DNA from: Bacteroidia bacterium
Lineage (GTDB): Bacteria > Bacteroidota > Bacteroidia > J057 > JAIXKT01
NCBI GenBank assembly: GCA_026932145.1
Contig: JAIXKT010000057.1
Location: 1-64,000 of the forward strand
Direction of reading: 5' to 3'
DNA: 64,000 nucleotides
Positions 24,626 to 32,792 of this stretch are shown here, one piece after another; positions within the stretch are counted from its first letter, which is position 1, and each line of letters starts with the position of its first letter. The notes below the pieces were generated by a model. That model did no database searches, had not been told where the DNA came from, and worked only from the letters and a program-made list of their open reading frames with translations. The translations under genes were made by a program, and so were the position numbers.

Positions 24626-25948
24626 TCACAAAAATTTTATTGTAAACGAATGAAACCCGTTTTCAAAAGCGTAGCTGATTTGCCATTGATAACGGTTGCA
24701 AATTTCTTTCACTATCGCCAACCCTAAACCGCTGTTGGTATTTTGTGAAGATGCAACAGCAAAACGTTCAAATAATTTTTCGTTGTTCAATGCTGTTTTT
24801 CCTGTGTTGGAAACTGTTAGTGTTTTGTTCGGAAAATCAATATCTGCACTGAAAGAAGTTGAAATGTTGATTTTTCCGTTTTCAGAATTGTGAATAATGG
24901 AATTGATAAGCAAATTACTGACCAGAATTTCAAGTAACGTTTTGTTGCAAACAACCGATAATTTTTCAGCAAAGGCTTGTCCCGAGCTTGTCGAAGAACC
25001 TTTATCTACAATAATTTGCTTTGTTGTAATATAGTCAGACAACAATTCAAGTGTTTCGTTTATTACTTCGGTTAGTTCAATAGTTTCAACTTCTGAAAAC
25101 TGTTTGTTTTCAATCTTTGCTAATAACAACAAGTTTTTATTTATTCTTGTCATTCGTGCCAGTGGTAAATCAATTGCAGTTAGCAATTCTGCTTGTTCGC
25201 TTGTAATGTTTTTGTTTTGTAACAATAAATTTAACTTTGATTTTAAAATCGCCAATGGCGTTTGTAATTCGTGTGAAGCATTTTCAATAAATGTTTTTTG
25301 TTGGTTGTAAACTGAAATATTTTTATCAATCAGTTTTTGTAACGACTGATTTAGCTCTTCAAATTCTTTAATGTTTGTTTTATCAAATGAAATACCTTGT
25401 CGTGTAGTTAAGTCAAACGATTTTAGTTTTTCAAGGGTGCTGTGGAATGGTTGCCAAATTTTCTTTGAAAAGCGATTGGTAACAAAAATTAAAACACCTA
25501 ATAATAAGCCAATTAAAACAACAAAAACGACGGCAATGCTTTCAATTAAATCTTCTGTTTCAACTAAACTAATTCGGGCAGTAAAAATGTATGGTTTATT
25601 TTCAATCACAATAGGTGATTGCATTACTCTATAGGGCTCTTTTTCATCATCAAGCACATCGAAAAAATCTTTGTAGAAATAAGCAGTATGCTGATTGGTA
25701 TAAATATCACTCGGCTCTATTTTCATATCTCGGTTGTATTTATTCCAACTCTCAATTTCCGATTGTTTGAAATTTGGTAAATAATAATGTTTAAACTCTT
25801 TTTTGTACAAGTGCAATGTTTCATCAATATCATTTATGTATAAATAGACCATTGAAAAATAAAAGATTGGTGCAGCAACAAGTAAAACGATGATACTTGA
25901 TACTATATAAACAAAAAATGTTCTATTTAAAAGTTTTACGCTTCCCAT
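24626..25948 (-). CDS. Membrane sensor histidine kinase
   Basis: A two-helix sensor kinase of 440 residues. Membrane helices lie at about 13-36 and 137-158, with an extracytoplasmic loop of about 100 residues between. The phospho-acceptor is His226 in IENASHELQTPL. The ATPase domain has the N box (LLEILVSNLLINSIIHN, 338-354) and the G box SGLGLAIVKEI. Between the strand IIVDK and the N box residues 317-326 read GSSTSSGQAF; that stretch is encoded by a short interspersed repeat and has no counterpart in normal kinases (separate entry). The gene overlaps the regulator gene by 13 nt. Confidence 0.92.
   Translation of the reverse strand: MGSVKLLNRTFFVYIVSSIIVLLVAAPIFYFSMVYLYINDIDETLHLYKKEFKHYYLPNFKQSEIESWNKYNRDMKIEPSDIYTNQHTAYFYKDFFDVLDDEKEPYRVMQSPIVIENKPYIFTARISLVETEDLIESIAVVFVVLIGLLLGVLIFVTNRFSKKIWQPFHSTLEKLKSFDLTTRQGISFDKTNIKEFEELNQSLQKLIDKNISVYNQQKTFIENASHELQTPLAILKSKLNLLLQNKNITSEQAELLTAIDLPLARMTRINKNLLLLAKIENKQFSEVETIELTEVINETLELLSDYITTKQIIVDKGSSTSSGQAFAEKLSVVCNKTLLEILVSNLLINSIIHNSENGKINISTSFSADIDFPNKTLTVSNTGKTALNNEKLFERFAVASSQNTNSGLGLAIVKEICNRYQWQISYAFENGFHSFTIKFL
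24972..25000 (-). repeat. Short interspersed repeat embedded in the kinase gene
   Basis: The minus strand reads TTCTTCGACAAGCTCGGGAC within GG...GCC. The core TTCGACAAGCTCGGGACA matches, from memory, an abundant short repeat of Bacteroidota genomes. Here it sits in frame inside a coding region and yields the peptide SSTSSGQA. It is an imperfect dyad. I saw no second copy in this window. Confidence 0.55.
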
Positions 25949-26610
25949 TTGTAGCCTGTTCCATAAATTGTTTTGATATAATTGCCGTAGCTCGCTTCTG
26001 TTAATTTCTTTTTTAGGTTTTTAACGTGGGCATAAACGAAATCATGATTATCAAACATATCGGCAATGTCGCCCGACAAATGTTCTGCCAATGCACTTTT
26101 TGAGATCACTCGGTTTTTATTTCCGATAAAAAACAGCAATAAATCCAATTCTTTTTTCGTCAATGAAATCTCAAATTCGTTCACTTTTACTGTCTTAGCT
26201 AACAAGTCGATCGTTATTTCGTTTTGCTGAATGATATTTGAACTGTTAAATTGTTTCCTGCGAATAATGGAATGTATTCTTGCTGAAAGTTCTGAATGAT
26301 GAAACGGTTTTGCCAGATAATCGTCTGCCCCAATTTGTAACCCTTTTACTTTGTCTTCAATAGAATTTTTTGCAGAAATGATAATTACGCCGTCCTGTTT
26401 ATTTTGCTGCTTTAAAAGTTCTAAAAGGTCAAGCCCGCTTCCGTCTGGAAGCATTAAGTCCAACAAAATACAGTCATATTGATAAACAGAGATTTTATCG
26501 GTTGCTTGATTGTAGGTTTCCGCTACTTCACACACATAGTTTTGTCCCGATAAGTATTTTACAATGTCTTGTGCTAATTCTTTTTCATCTTCTACAATCA
26601 AAATTTTCAT
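25936..26610 (-). CDS. OmpR/PhoB-family response regulator
   Basis: A DNA-binding response regulator of 224 residues. The receiver domain has the acidic pair in VEDE (6-9), the phosphorylation site Asp51 in CILLDLMLPDGSG and Lys in YLAKPF. The C-terminal winged helix (ISLTKKELDLLLFFI ... DFVYAHVKNLKKKL ... IKTIYGTGYKWEA) is the OmpR type. It overlaps the kinase gene downstream. The likely targets are the PepSY-like and receptor genes of the same strand. Confidence 0.94.
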   Translation of the reverse strand: MKILIVEDEKELAQDIVKYLSGQNYVCEVAETYNQATDKISVYQYDCILLDLMLPDGSGLDLLELLKQQNKQDGVIIISAKNSIEDKVKGLQIGADDYLAKPFHHSELSARIHSIIRRKQFNSSNIIQQNEITIDLLAKTVKVNEFEISLTKKELDLLLFFIGNKNRVISKSALAEHLSGDIADMFDNHDFVYAHVKNLKKKLTEASYGNYIKTIYGTGYKWEA

Positions 26611-26870
26611 TCGCCAAATTTACCATAGAAATCATGAACGCAAAGTTTATATGTAATTAATTATCTGATTTTCAATGGTTCTTTTGATAGTTTTTTCAGA
26701 AAAATCCTTCTGTTTATAACCTCAAATGAACTTCGATAAAGATTTAAAAAAACACCTACAAATAGATATTTTTTTGTGTGTAGAGGCTCTAATAATCCTT
26801 ACATTAAGGGTTAATTTTTATAGATAATATGCTGATAACAAGGGGATTTCTGTACTCTGTTATAGGCTAA

Positions 26871-27752
26871 TCAGTCGTATTCATTTGGTTCAACGTGGAT
26901 TAAGACGTGCCCTAACTGTGGTATTTCGCTACGCAAGGTATCTTTGAGTTTGTGGGCGATTTCGTGTCCTTTTTTTACGGTAATATTAGCGTTTACGATT
27001 GCGTGTAGGTCCACGTGATATTTCATTCCTGCTTTTCTGATAAAACATTTTTCAGTTCCGGTAACGCCCTCAACTGTTAGGGATACTTTTCTGATGTCTT
27101 CAACGAGGTCATCATATAAATGTTCGTCCATTATTTCGCCAAGTGCAGGTCTAAAAATTTTATAGCTATTGTAAAATATAAATCCGGAGGCAAATAAGGC
27201 TGCCCAATCGTCTGCTGTTTCGTAGCCTTTACCAAAATATAAGGCAATAGAGATGCCAATTAGCGCAGCAACGGAGGTGATAGCATCACTTCTATGATGC
27301 CACGCATCCGCTTTTAGCGATGAGCTATTTGATTCTTTGGCTTTTTTCATTACTATTTGAAAAGAGATTTCTTTCCAAATAATCAGCGGGATGAGCACAA
27401 ATAGTGTCCAGAACTTGGGGAGGTCGTGTGGTGTTCCGATATTTTGTATGCTTTCGTAGGCAATTACGGTTGCAGATGTAATCAGGAAGCCAACTACTAA
27501 AAAAGTGATTAAGGGTTCAGCGCGCCCGTGCCCATAAGGGTGGTCTTTATCAGCCGGCTTGTTGGCATATTTAAGCCCAAATAAAACTAAGAAAGAAGAA
27601 AAAATATCCGTAGTGGACTCTATTGCATCTGCAATAAGTGCATAAGAGTTTCCGAAAAAACCGGCAAGTCCCTTTATAATAGCAAGACTTATATTTCCCA
27701 GAATACTAAAATAGGTTGCTTTTATCGCTGTTTGTTCGTGAGAGATAGCCAT
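26871..27752 (-). CDS. Cation diffusion facilitator (CDF) metal transporter
   Basis: An inner-membrane exporter for Zn2+, Fe2+ or a similar divalent metal, in exchange for protons. From the ATG at 27752 it has 293 residues and the usual six helices; metal-site residues are visible in ALIADAIESTTD (helix 2) and AWHHRSDAITS (helix 5, HxxxD). The C-terminal cytoplasmic domain (VEGVTGTEKCFIRKAGMKYH...) is the regulatory dimer domain. A longer frame to 27794 would place codons inside a perfect inverted repeat and is not conserved. That hairpin lies just before the start. The second metal-site position reads HHRSD, which fits Zn/Fe-type more than Mn-type members. Confidence 0.9.
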   Translation of the reverse strand: MAISHEQTAIKATYFSILGNISLAIIKGLAGFFGNSYALIADAIESTTDIFSSFLVLFGLKYANKPADKDHPYGHGRAEPLITFLVVGFLITSATVIAYESIQNIGTPHDLPKFWTLFVLIPLIIWKEISFQIVMKKAKESNSSSLKADAWHHRSDAITSVAALIGISIALYFGKGYETADDWAALFASGFIFYNSYKIFRPALGEIMDEHLYDDLVEDIRKVSLTVEGVTGTEKCFIRKAGMKYHVDLHAIVNANITVKKGHEIAHKLKDTLRSEIPQLGHVLIHVEPNEYD

Positions 27753-27767
27753 TTTTATATTACAGTT

Positions 27768-27824
27768 AATAATTAAATTACTGAATATCAACATTTTATA
27801 TTGATATTCAGTAATTTAATTATT
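27768..27824. repeat. Perfect 24-bp inverted repeat before the CDF gene
   Basis: The arms are 27768-27791 and 27801-27824, fully complementary, with a 9-nt loop (CATTTTATA). The stem core on the left arm is ACTGAATATCAA. It starts 15 nt before the CDF ATG and lies 88 nt after the end of the upstream gene. It may act as a factor-independent terminator for DUF3078, a leader hairpin or an operator; the stem is AT-rich and is not followed by a clear T-tract. Confidence 0.7.
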
Positions 27825-27912
27825 TAGAGATGAAGTTATGCACTAAAAACCCAAATTTAGTAATTTGTTTCTGAATGCGTTTTACGAAGCCTGTTTTTAT
27901 TTTTATCAAAAA

Positions 27913-28893
27913 TCAGAATTTATAGGAGAAGCCAACGCCGAGGATTTCTTTAAATTGTGTTCTGGGGCCCAATACATCCGGTTTGCCGTCTCCGTTGGTA
28001 TCTATAATGATGTTAATATCATTATCATACAAGAGATGGGTAGTTAGGTTGACGGATATATATTTATTTACTTTCAGGGCGATTAGGGTTTCCCAGCTAA
28101 TATCTATATTTTCCGGGTGGTATAGATAGTTTGAAAATAAATCGAGTTTGGTGGTAAAGGAAACGTTTTTCAGGAACTCATTTTTAAAGTCATTTTTAGA
28201 GAAAATCAATCTCAGATAGCCTCCCAGTTCAATTCTGGATTTTTTACCTTTGGTAAGAACATTGCCCAGGGTGTCATAAGTTGCTTTTTCGACTCCAAAA
28301 GATCCGGCATTTGCAAGCGTTTGGTCATTTACGAGGGTGATTTTGGTGGTTATTGGTGCTATGAATAAGCTGAAATAACTAATTGGCTTGTAATCAAGCC
28401 CAATAGCTCCAATAATATAGGCAGGGGCAAATAAGGTTGAGATTTTTATGGAATCGTTTGGATAATTGTATCCGGGTGTCATTTGGGTTTTGAAGTTTAA
28501 GAGCCCTGCGTAATACCAATGATTGCTAAAAGCCTGCCTTCCATATTTAGACAGAAGGTCAATTTTATCATCTGTTTTTATGAATTTTGCGTTTTTTCCT
28601 TGTTTTAGGAGGCCATAGCCAAGGTCAAGGGAATTATCCCAAGCTGATTTTTCTTTTTTGTAATTGGCAAAGACACTCAGGAGGCTGTTTATGGAAATGG
28701 AGTTATCCCCTCCTGCTGCCCAATTGGTTAAGGAGGTTTGAGCAAGATTAATGGCGAGTATTCCGCCTTTTCGCCATCCTTGTGTGGTATCTGCTGATTG
28801 GGTTCTTAGATTTTTTTCTTTTTCGGTTGTCTGCGCAAAAACTGTTAATGAAACGCTGGTTATAGTAGCTAATAAGAATATCTTTGTAGTCAT
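27913..28893 (-). CDS. DUF3078-family outer-membrane protein
   Basis: A 326-residue exported protein with signal peptide (MTTKIFLLATITSVSLTVFAQ). The mature start GWRKGGILAINLAQTSLTNW followed by AAGGDNSISINSLLSVFANY and KKEKSAWDNSLDLGYGLLKQ is the hallmark of DUF3078, a Bacteroidota-wide beta-barrel family of unknown function. It ends in ILGVGFSYKF, with the terminal Phe that outer-membrane barrels use for insertion. It is separated from EnvC-like and CDF genes by its own spacers. Confidence 0.9.
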   Translation of the reverse strand: MTTKIFLLATITSVSLTVFAQTTEKEKNLRTQSADTTQGWRKGGILAINLAQTSLTNWAAGGDNSISINSLLSVFANYKKEKSAWDNSLDLGYGLLKQGKNAKFIKTDDKIDLLSKYGRQAFSNHWYYAGLLNFKTQMTPGYNYPNDSIKISTLFAPAYIIGAIGLDYKPISYFSLFIAPITTKITLVNDQTLANAGSFGVEKATYDTLGNVLTKGKKSRIELGGYLRLIFSKNDFKNEFLKNVSFTTKLDLFSNYLYHPENIDISWETLIALKVNKYISVNLTTHLLYDNDINIIIDTNGDGKPDVLGPRTQFKEILGVGFSYKF

Positions 28894-28979
28894 GTAGTTG
28901 ATTTTCGACTATATTAAAGTTGAATTTTGAAGTCTATAACTATTCTGGGATAGATTTAGTTTTAAAAAAATCGTTTAGC

Positions 28980-30206
28980 TTAGTTTTTTTCTGCGATCCA
29001 GAGCATCGGGTCAATGGGAGTTTTGTCTTTGTAGAGCAAAAAATGAAGTTTGGTATCACCTGTTTCATACTCGGTTTTAACGATTCCTATTGGTTGGAGA
29101 GCGTCTATTTCCTGGCCAACGGTTACGGAGGTTTCTTTTAGGTTTGCATATACGCTTCGATACACACCATGTTGGATAATGATAATTTTTCCGTGCATGG
29201 GGATTGTGCTAACGGCGGTTACTTTTCCGGAAAAGATTGCTCGTATGGTCATGTCTTTGGAAGTAGAGATATAAACGCCGTTATTATTAACTTTACCGCC
29301 TGAGGCTACTTCATTTACGCCAAAGGTTTCTGTAATAACCCCTTTGTTACTGGGTAAAGGCCAAGGTAATTTCCCTTTATTTTTTTCAAATTGCTCTGAA
29401 AGAGGGTTCAATATATCTTTTTCATCTGCTTTTTTTGACTTAGCTATTTCTTCTCGAATTATTTTTTCGATAGCTTCCTGTACTTGAGCTAATGATTTTT
29501 GGTGTTCTCTAAGTTTTTCTCTGTATTCTCGTTCTTTTTTTCTTAATTCAAGGTATAAGTCATCTTTATCTTTTTTGGACTGAACTAATTTATCGGCTTC
29601 TTGCTTTCTTCTACCCAAAAGTTTTTCTTTTTGGGCTTTTTGGGTGTTAATTTCATCTTTTTTTTCATAAAGATAGTGTTGCGCACGCCTTAGTAGGGAT
29701 ATTTGCTGGCTTCGGTATTTGCTTACTTCTTTAAAATACATCATTCGGTAGTAAGCTTGTTTAAAACTTTCAGCACTTAAAATCCACAGTAAAATAGATA
29801 GGTTATTTTGGGTTTTATAGATGCGATAAGCCATTTTGCCATATTGTTCTCGAATTTTGATAATATCTTGCTCCATAGCTCCCACAACGGAATTGGTGCT
29901 GGCTATTTCTACGTCCATTCTGCCCATATCTAATTCAATATTAGAGATTAGGCGTTCCCGTAGGGAAATTTGTTTTTTGAGCAGTGCTATATCATTTAAA
30001 GATTGAGAACGGCTGTTACGTGTTTCGTTAATCAGTTGATTGGTAAGCGTAACCTCCTGCTCTATTCGTTCTCGCTCTTTTTCAAGAAGTTGTCTGTTTT
30101 TGGATATATTTTGTGCGAAACTACCGAGTGGGCAAAGCAAGGCTTCGAACCCCAAAATGTAGAGGTAGAGTATCCATTTTAGTGCAATGCTACTGCGATA
30201 AACCAT
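28980..30206 (-). CDS. EnvC-like coiled-coil protein with degenerate M23 domain
   Basis: A 408-residue exported protein of the murein-hydrolase-activator type. After a signal segment (ILYLYILGFEALL, cleavage near SFAQN) a long coiled coil runs from about 25 to 270 (KNRQLLEKERERIEQEVTLT ... LREHQKSLAQVQEAIEKIIR). The C-terminal LytM-like domain is present in fold (GVYISTSKDMTIRAIFSGKV, GKIIIIQHGVYRSVYANL, LHFLLYKD). However, the first His and Asp ligands and the HxH motif of active M23 endopeptidases are missing, as in EnvC. It should therefore activate amidases at division rather than cut peptidoglycan itself. I take the ATG at 30206; the upstream frame would need a TTG inside the promoter element. 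Confidence 0.85.
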   Translation of the reverse strand: MVYRSSIALKWILYLYILGFEALLCPLGSFAQNISKNRQLLEKERERIEQEVTLTNQLINETRNSRSQSLNDIALLKKQISLRERLISNIELDMGRMDVEIASTNSVVGAMEQDIIKIREQYGKMAYRIYKTQNNLSILLWILSAESFKQAYYRMMYFKEVSKYRSQQISLLRRAQHYLYEKKDEINTQKAQKEKLLGRRKQEADKLVQSKKDKDDLYLELRKKEREYREKLREHQKSLAQVQEAIEKIIREEIAKSKKADEKDILNPLSEQFEKNKGKLPWPLPSNKGVITETFGVNEVASGGKVNNNGVYISTSKDMTIRAIFSGKVTAVSTIPMHGKIIIIQHGVYRSVYANLKETSVTVGQEIDALQPIGIVKTEYETGDTKLHFLLYKDKTPIDPMLWIAEKN

Positions 30207-30212
30207 GCTGCG

Positions 30213-30220
30213 CAAACTTA
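30213..30220 (-). promoter_or_regulatory. -7 promoter element for the EnvC-like gene
   Basis: TAAGTTTG on the minus strand, matching TAnnTTTG and ending 6 nt before the ATG. Transcription would start at or within a base or two of the start codon, so the mRNA may be leaderless. Confidence 0.45.
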
Positions 30221-30337
30221 CGCAAATTTTAAAAAACTATAATCAGTATTAATGCAACATAACTGACTGATAATTATAGCTTTAGAAAAGTTTGTTAAAT
30301 GAGGTTGTGGTGTAGAATTTTATTCAATATAAATAAT

Positions 30338-30655
30338 TTAAGAAAATATCCAAATTAAAAATAATGCGATGACAGCGACAAAGGCAATAGTAGCTGCAAT
30401 TACGATAGGCGTAGAAATGCTAAATTGATGCATTTGTCGGTTTCCGGCAATTTCTAACCGGTTGCGGATAGCGCGGTTCTCGGCGGCGTGGATGCCAATG
30501 ATAATATCTCTGCGCAAAGAAATCTCGGTCTGCATCTGCGGATTTTGAGCCAGAAACTCTTCAAAATTAACCCTGTCTTCTTCAGAAAGTTCCTTTTTTA
30601 GATATTTATCCATCAATATTTCTATTTCTTTATCAGAAAGTTCTATATTTTCCAT
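30338..30655 (-). CDS. Putative anti-sigma factor, single-pass membrane protein
   Basis: A 105-residue protein with an acidic helical cytoplasmic part (KEIEILMDKYLKKELSEEDR, FEEFLAQNPQ), a linker, and one membrane helix at about 81-103 (TPIVIAATIAFVAVIALFLI). The pattern ExLxxxYLxxxLSxxDxxxFExxLxxxP is common in short Bacteroidota anti-sigma-like proteins. It lies 2 nt downstream of the sigma-factor gene, the classical arrangement for sigma/anti-sigma pairs. There is no zinc-binding motif and no large periplasmic domain. Confidence 0.6.
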   Translation of the reverse strand: MENIELSDKEIEILMDKYLKKELSEEDRVNFEEFLAQNPQMQTEISLRRDIIIGIHAAENRAIRNRLEIAGNRQMHQFSISTPIVIAATIAFVAVIALFLIWIFS

Positions 30656-30657
30656 AC

Positions 30658-31521
30658 TTAATTATCCATTGTTGATCTTGTATTAGGTAGTCTTTGTTGT
30701 ATAGCTTTTTTTAGTTTAGAAAGGCATTTATTTTTTTGTGTCTTAGAGGTTTCGGAATTTGCATATCCAAGCCGTTGTGCAATTTCCTCGTGTGAAAGCT
30801 GATGTTTGTAAAACAAACTCAGTACTTTTTTGCAAGCATCAGAAGCCTGCTCAAAAAGTTCTTGAACCAACTGTTGTCGTTCATTCAAAAGTTCTTCTTG
30901 AAATTCAATATCTACAAATTCATTTGCTTCTTCGGGTAAGTCATATAAATATTCAAATGGGTTATTTTTTCGTTTTCGGATTCTTTCTAACCAAAGATTT
31001 TTGCAAATTGCATAAAAATATGTTTTAACACTCACATCATGCCGTGGTTTATACTTACCATCACGGGTATTATTTAACAAGACCAAAATAGCGTCCTGAA
31101 TCAAATCTTCTGCGTCTTGGGTATTTCCACTGTTGATTCTGACAAAGTTCTTGATACTGTGGGCATATTGCATATTGATATAATAATATCCCCAACCATC
31201 ATTGCTTAGTAAGCTATTAATAATCTTGTGGTCAAGCGTTAGTTCTTCTTGTTCTTTTTCAAAACGAACACAGCATAGATTAAAAATATGTTCTTCTAAG
31301 CTGCTACCCAATGTTGGTTTAAATTTACCTTTAACGATTAAATTTCTTACTTGCAGCAAGGCATCTTTGAGTAGTCTTTTAACAGTCTCTTCTTTTTTTA
31401 GTTCAACTAATAGTGCGGGAATAATTTTAAGGTATAGCATTTCAATGAGGCTATCATCTCCGTCTTTTATTCGGGATATAATGGTAGGATCATCTAAGTT
31501 TTTAGGGTATTCAGTGGACAT
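30658..31521 (-). CDS. ECF-type sigma factor with duplicated region 2
   Basis: An RNA polymerase sigma factor of 287 residues, about 100 more than usual. The functional region 2 is at about 107-185 (NTQDAEDLIQDAILVLLNN, DVSVKTYFYAICKNLWLERI) and region 4 at 217-275 (SHEEIAQRLGYANSETSKTQ). Residues 13-92 look like a second, degenerate region 2: positions 50-91 align without gaps to 140-181, offset by exactly 90, with about 11 identities of 42 and many conservative changes (LLKDALL / LIQDAIL, KGKFKPT / DGKYKPR). The gene overlaps purD by 11 nt and is followed after 2 nt by the putative anti-sigma gene. Confidence 0.85.
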   Translation of the reverse strand: MSTEYPKNLDDPTIISRIKDGDDSLIEMLYLKIIPALLVELKKEETVKRLLKDALLQVRNLIVKGKFKPTLGSSLEEHIFNLCCVRFEKEQEELTLDHKIINSLLSNDGWGYYYINMQYAHSIKNFVRINSGNTQDAEDLIQDAILVLLNNTRDGKYKPRHDVSVKTYFYAICKNLWLERIRKRKNNPFEYLYDLPEEANEFVDIEFQEELLNERQQLVQELFEQASDACKKVLSLFYKHQLSHEEIAQRLGYANSETSKTQKNKCLSKLKKAIQQRLPNTRSTMDN

Positions 31522-32782
31522 CGGGGAGCAAATCTAATCCAATATCTGTTCTATAAGTTTTACCGGTAAAGTTTACGGACTGAACGGCTTGATAAGCATG
31601 GGAAATGGCTTTTTTTAGGGATTCAGCGGCAACAGTAACATTTATGACTCTACCTCCTGCGGTTATTAATTGTTTATTTTCATCAAGGGTTGTTCCGGCA
31701 TGAAAAAGCAGTGCGTCTGTGTGTGTTATTTCGATTTTGTGTCCTGTTGTTATCTTTCCGGGGTATCCGGCACTTGTGCAAACCACATTTAACATCGTTT
31801 CTGGCGATACTTCTATGTGTGTATTTGGCTGAATTTTTTTAGCTGCAGCTAAATAACAAAGATAAGCAAAGTCAGCTTTGATTCTGGGCAGAACAACTTG
31901 GGTTTCCGGATCTCCCAAACGCACGTTGTATTCCAAGATATAGGGCTGATTATCAAGAACCATGATTCCTAAAAACAGGAATCCACAGTAATCAATTTGT
32001 TCTTGTTGCAGCCCTTTTAGGGTTGGGTATATTATTTGGGCAATAATTTGTTGTTTTAATGTTTCATTAAACCAGGGTACCGGAGATACTGCCCCCATTC
32101 CGCCGGTATTAGGGCCTAAGTCGTTATTTTGGGCACGTTTATAGTCTTTGGCTTCTGGAAGCCAGATAAACTCTTTTCCGTCGGTCAAAATAAAACAGGA
32201 AATTTCTTTACCGGCTAAATATTGCTCTACTACAACTTTTGAGGCTGCATCTTGTAATGTTTTATCAGCCCAAAAATCTTGTAATGTGCTTTTTAGTTCG
32301 GGTTCATTTTGGCAGATGGCTACCCCTTTTCCGGCAGCCAAGCCGTCAGCTTTGAGTACGCAAGGAAACCCAAGTTTATGAGCATAATCCAGCACGTTAT
32401 CATATTCTCCGGTTGTAAAAACTTGATATTGCGCTGTGGGTATGTTGTTTTTGGCGAAAAAGTGTTTGGCAAAAGACTTACTGCTTTCCAGCATAGCGGC
32501 GGCTTGATTGGGGCCACATACGAAGCAGTATGGACGCAGATAGTCAGCAATTCCGGCAGCTAAGGGCTGTTCGGGGCCTACTATCACCAAATCAATATGT
32601 TCTTGCTGAATGAATTCAGCAATTTTCTCAAAATCAGTGAGCTGTATTGTTATATTTGTGCCTAAGGTAGCCGTTCCGGGGTTTCCTGGGCAGGTAAATA
32701 AGGCTGTGCATGACGGGCTTTTGTGAATTGCTAACGCCATTGCGTGCTCTCGACCGCCGGAACCTAACAATAGTACACGCAT
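31511..32782 (-). CDS. purD: Phosphoribosylamine-glycine ligase
   Basis: This enzyme of de novo purine synthesis joins phosphoribosylamine and glycine with ATP. The 423-residue chain has the family length and order: N-terminal MRVLLLGSGGREHAMALA, the DLVIVGPEQPLAAGIAD segment, the ATP-grasp core (FPCVLKADGLAAGKGV; CFILTDG; GPNTGGMGAVSP) and EYNVRLGDPETQ with the metal-binding residues. No other purine gene is nearby. It overlaps the sigma-factor start by 11 nt, so that regulator is probably translated from purD mRNA. Confidence 0.97.
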   Translation of the reverse strand: MRVLLLGSGGREHAMALAIHKSPSCTALFTCPGNPGTATLGTNITIQLTDFEKIAEFIQQEHIDLVIVGPEQPLAAGIADYLRPYCFVCGPNQAAAMLESSKSFAKHFFAKNNIPTAQYQVFTTGEYDNVLDYAHKLGFPCVLKADGLAAGKGVAICQNEPELKSTLQDFWADKTLQDAASKVVVEQYLAGKEISCFILTDGKEFIWLPEAKDYKRAQNNDLGPNTGGMGAVSPVPWFNETLKQQIIAQIIYPTLKGLQQEQIDYCGFLFLGIMVLDNQPYILEYNVRLGDPETQVVLPRIKADFAYLCYLAAAKKIQPNTHIEVSPETMLNVVCTSAGYPGKITTGHKIEITHTDALLFHAGTTLDENKQLITAGGRVINVTVAAESLKKAISHAYQAVQSVNFTGKTYRTDIGLDLLPDVH

Positions 32783-32792
32783 ACTCTTAATC

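Noticed and set aside
27753-27794. Upstream start for the CDF transporter giving 14 more residues.
   Set aside because: Those codons lie inside the perfect inverted repeat and the protein family starts near MAISHEQTA.
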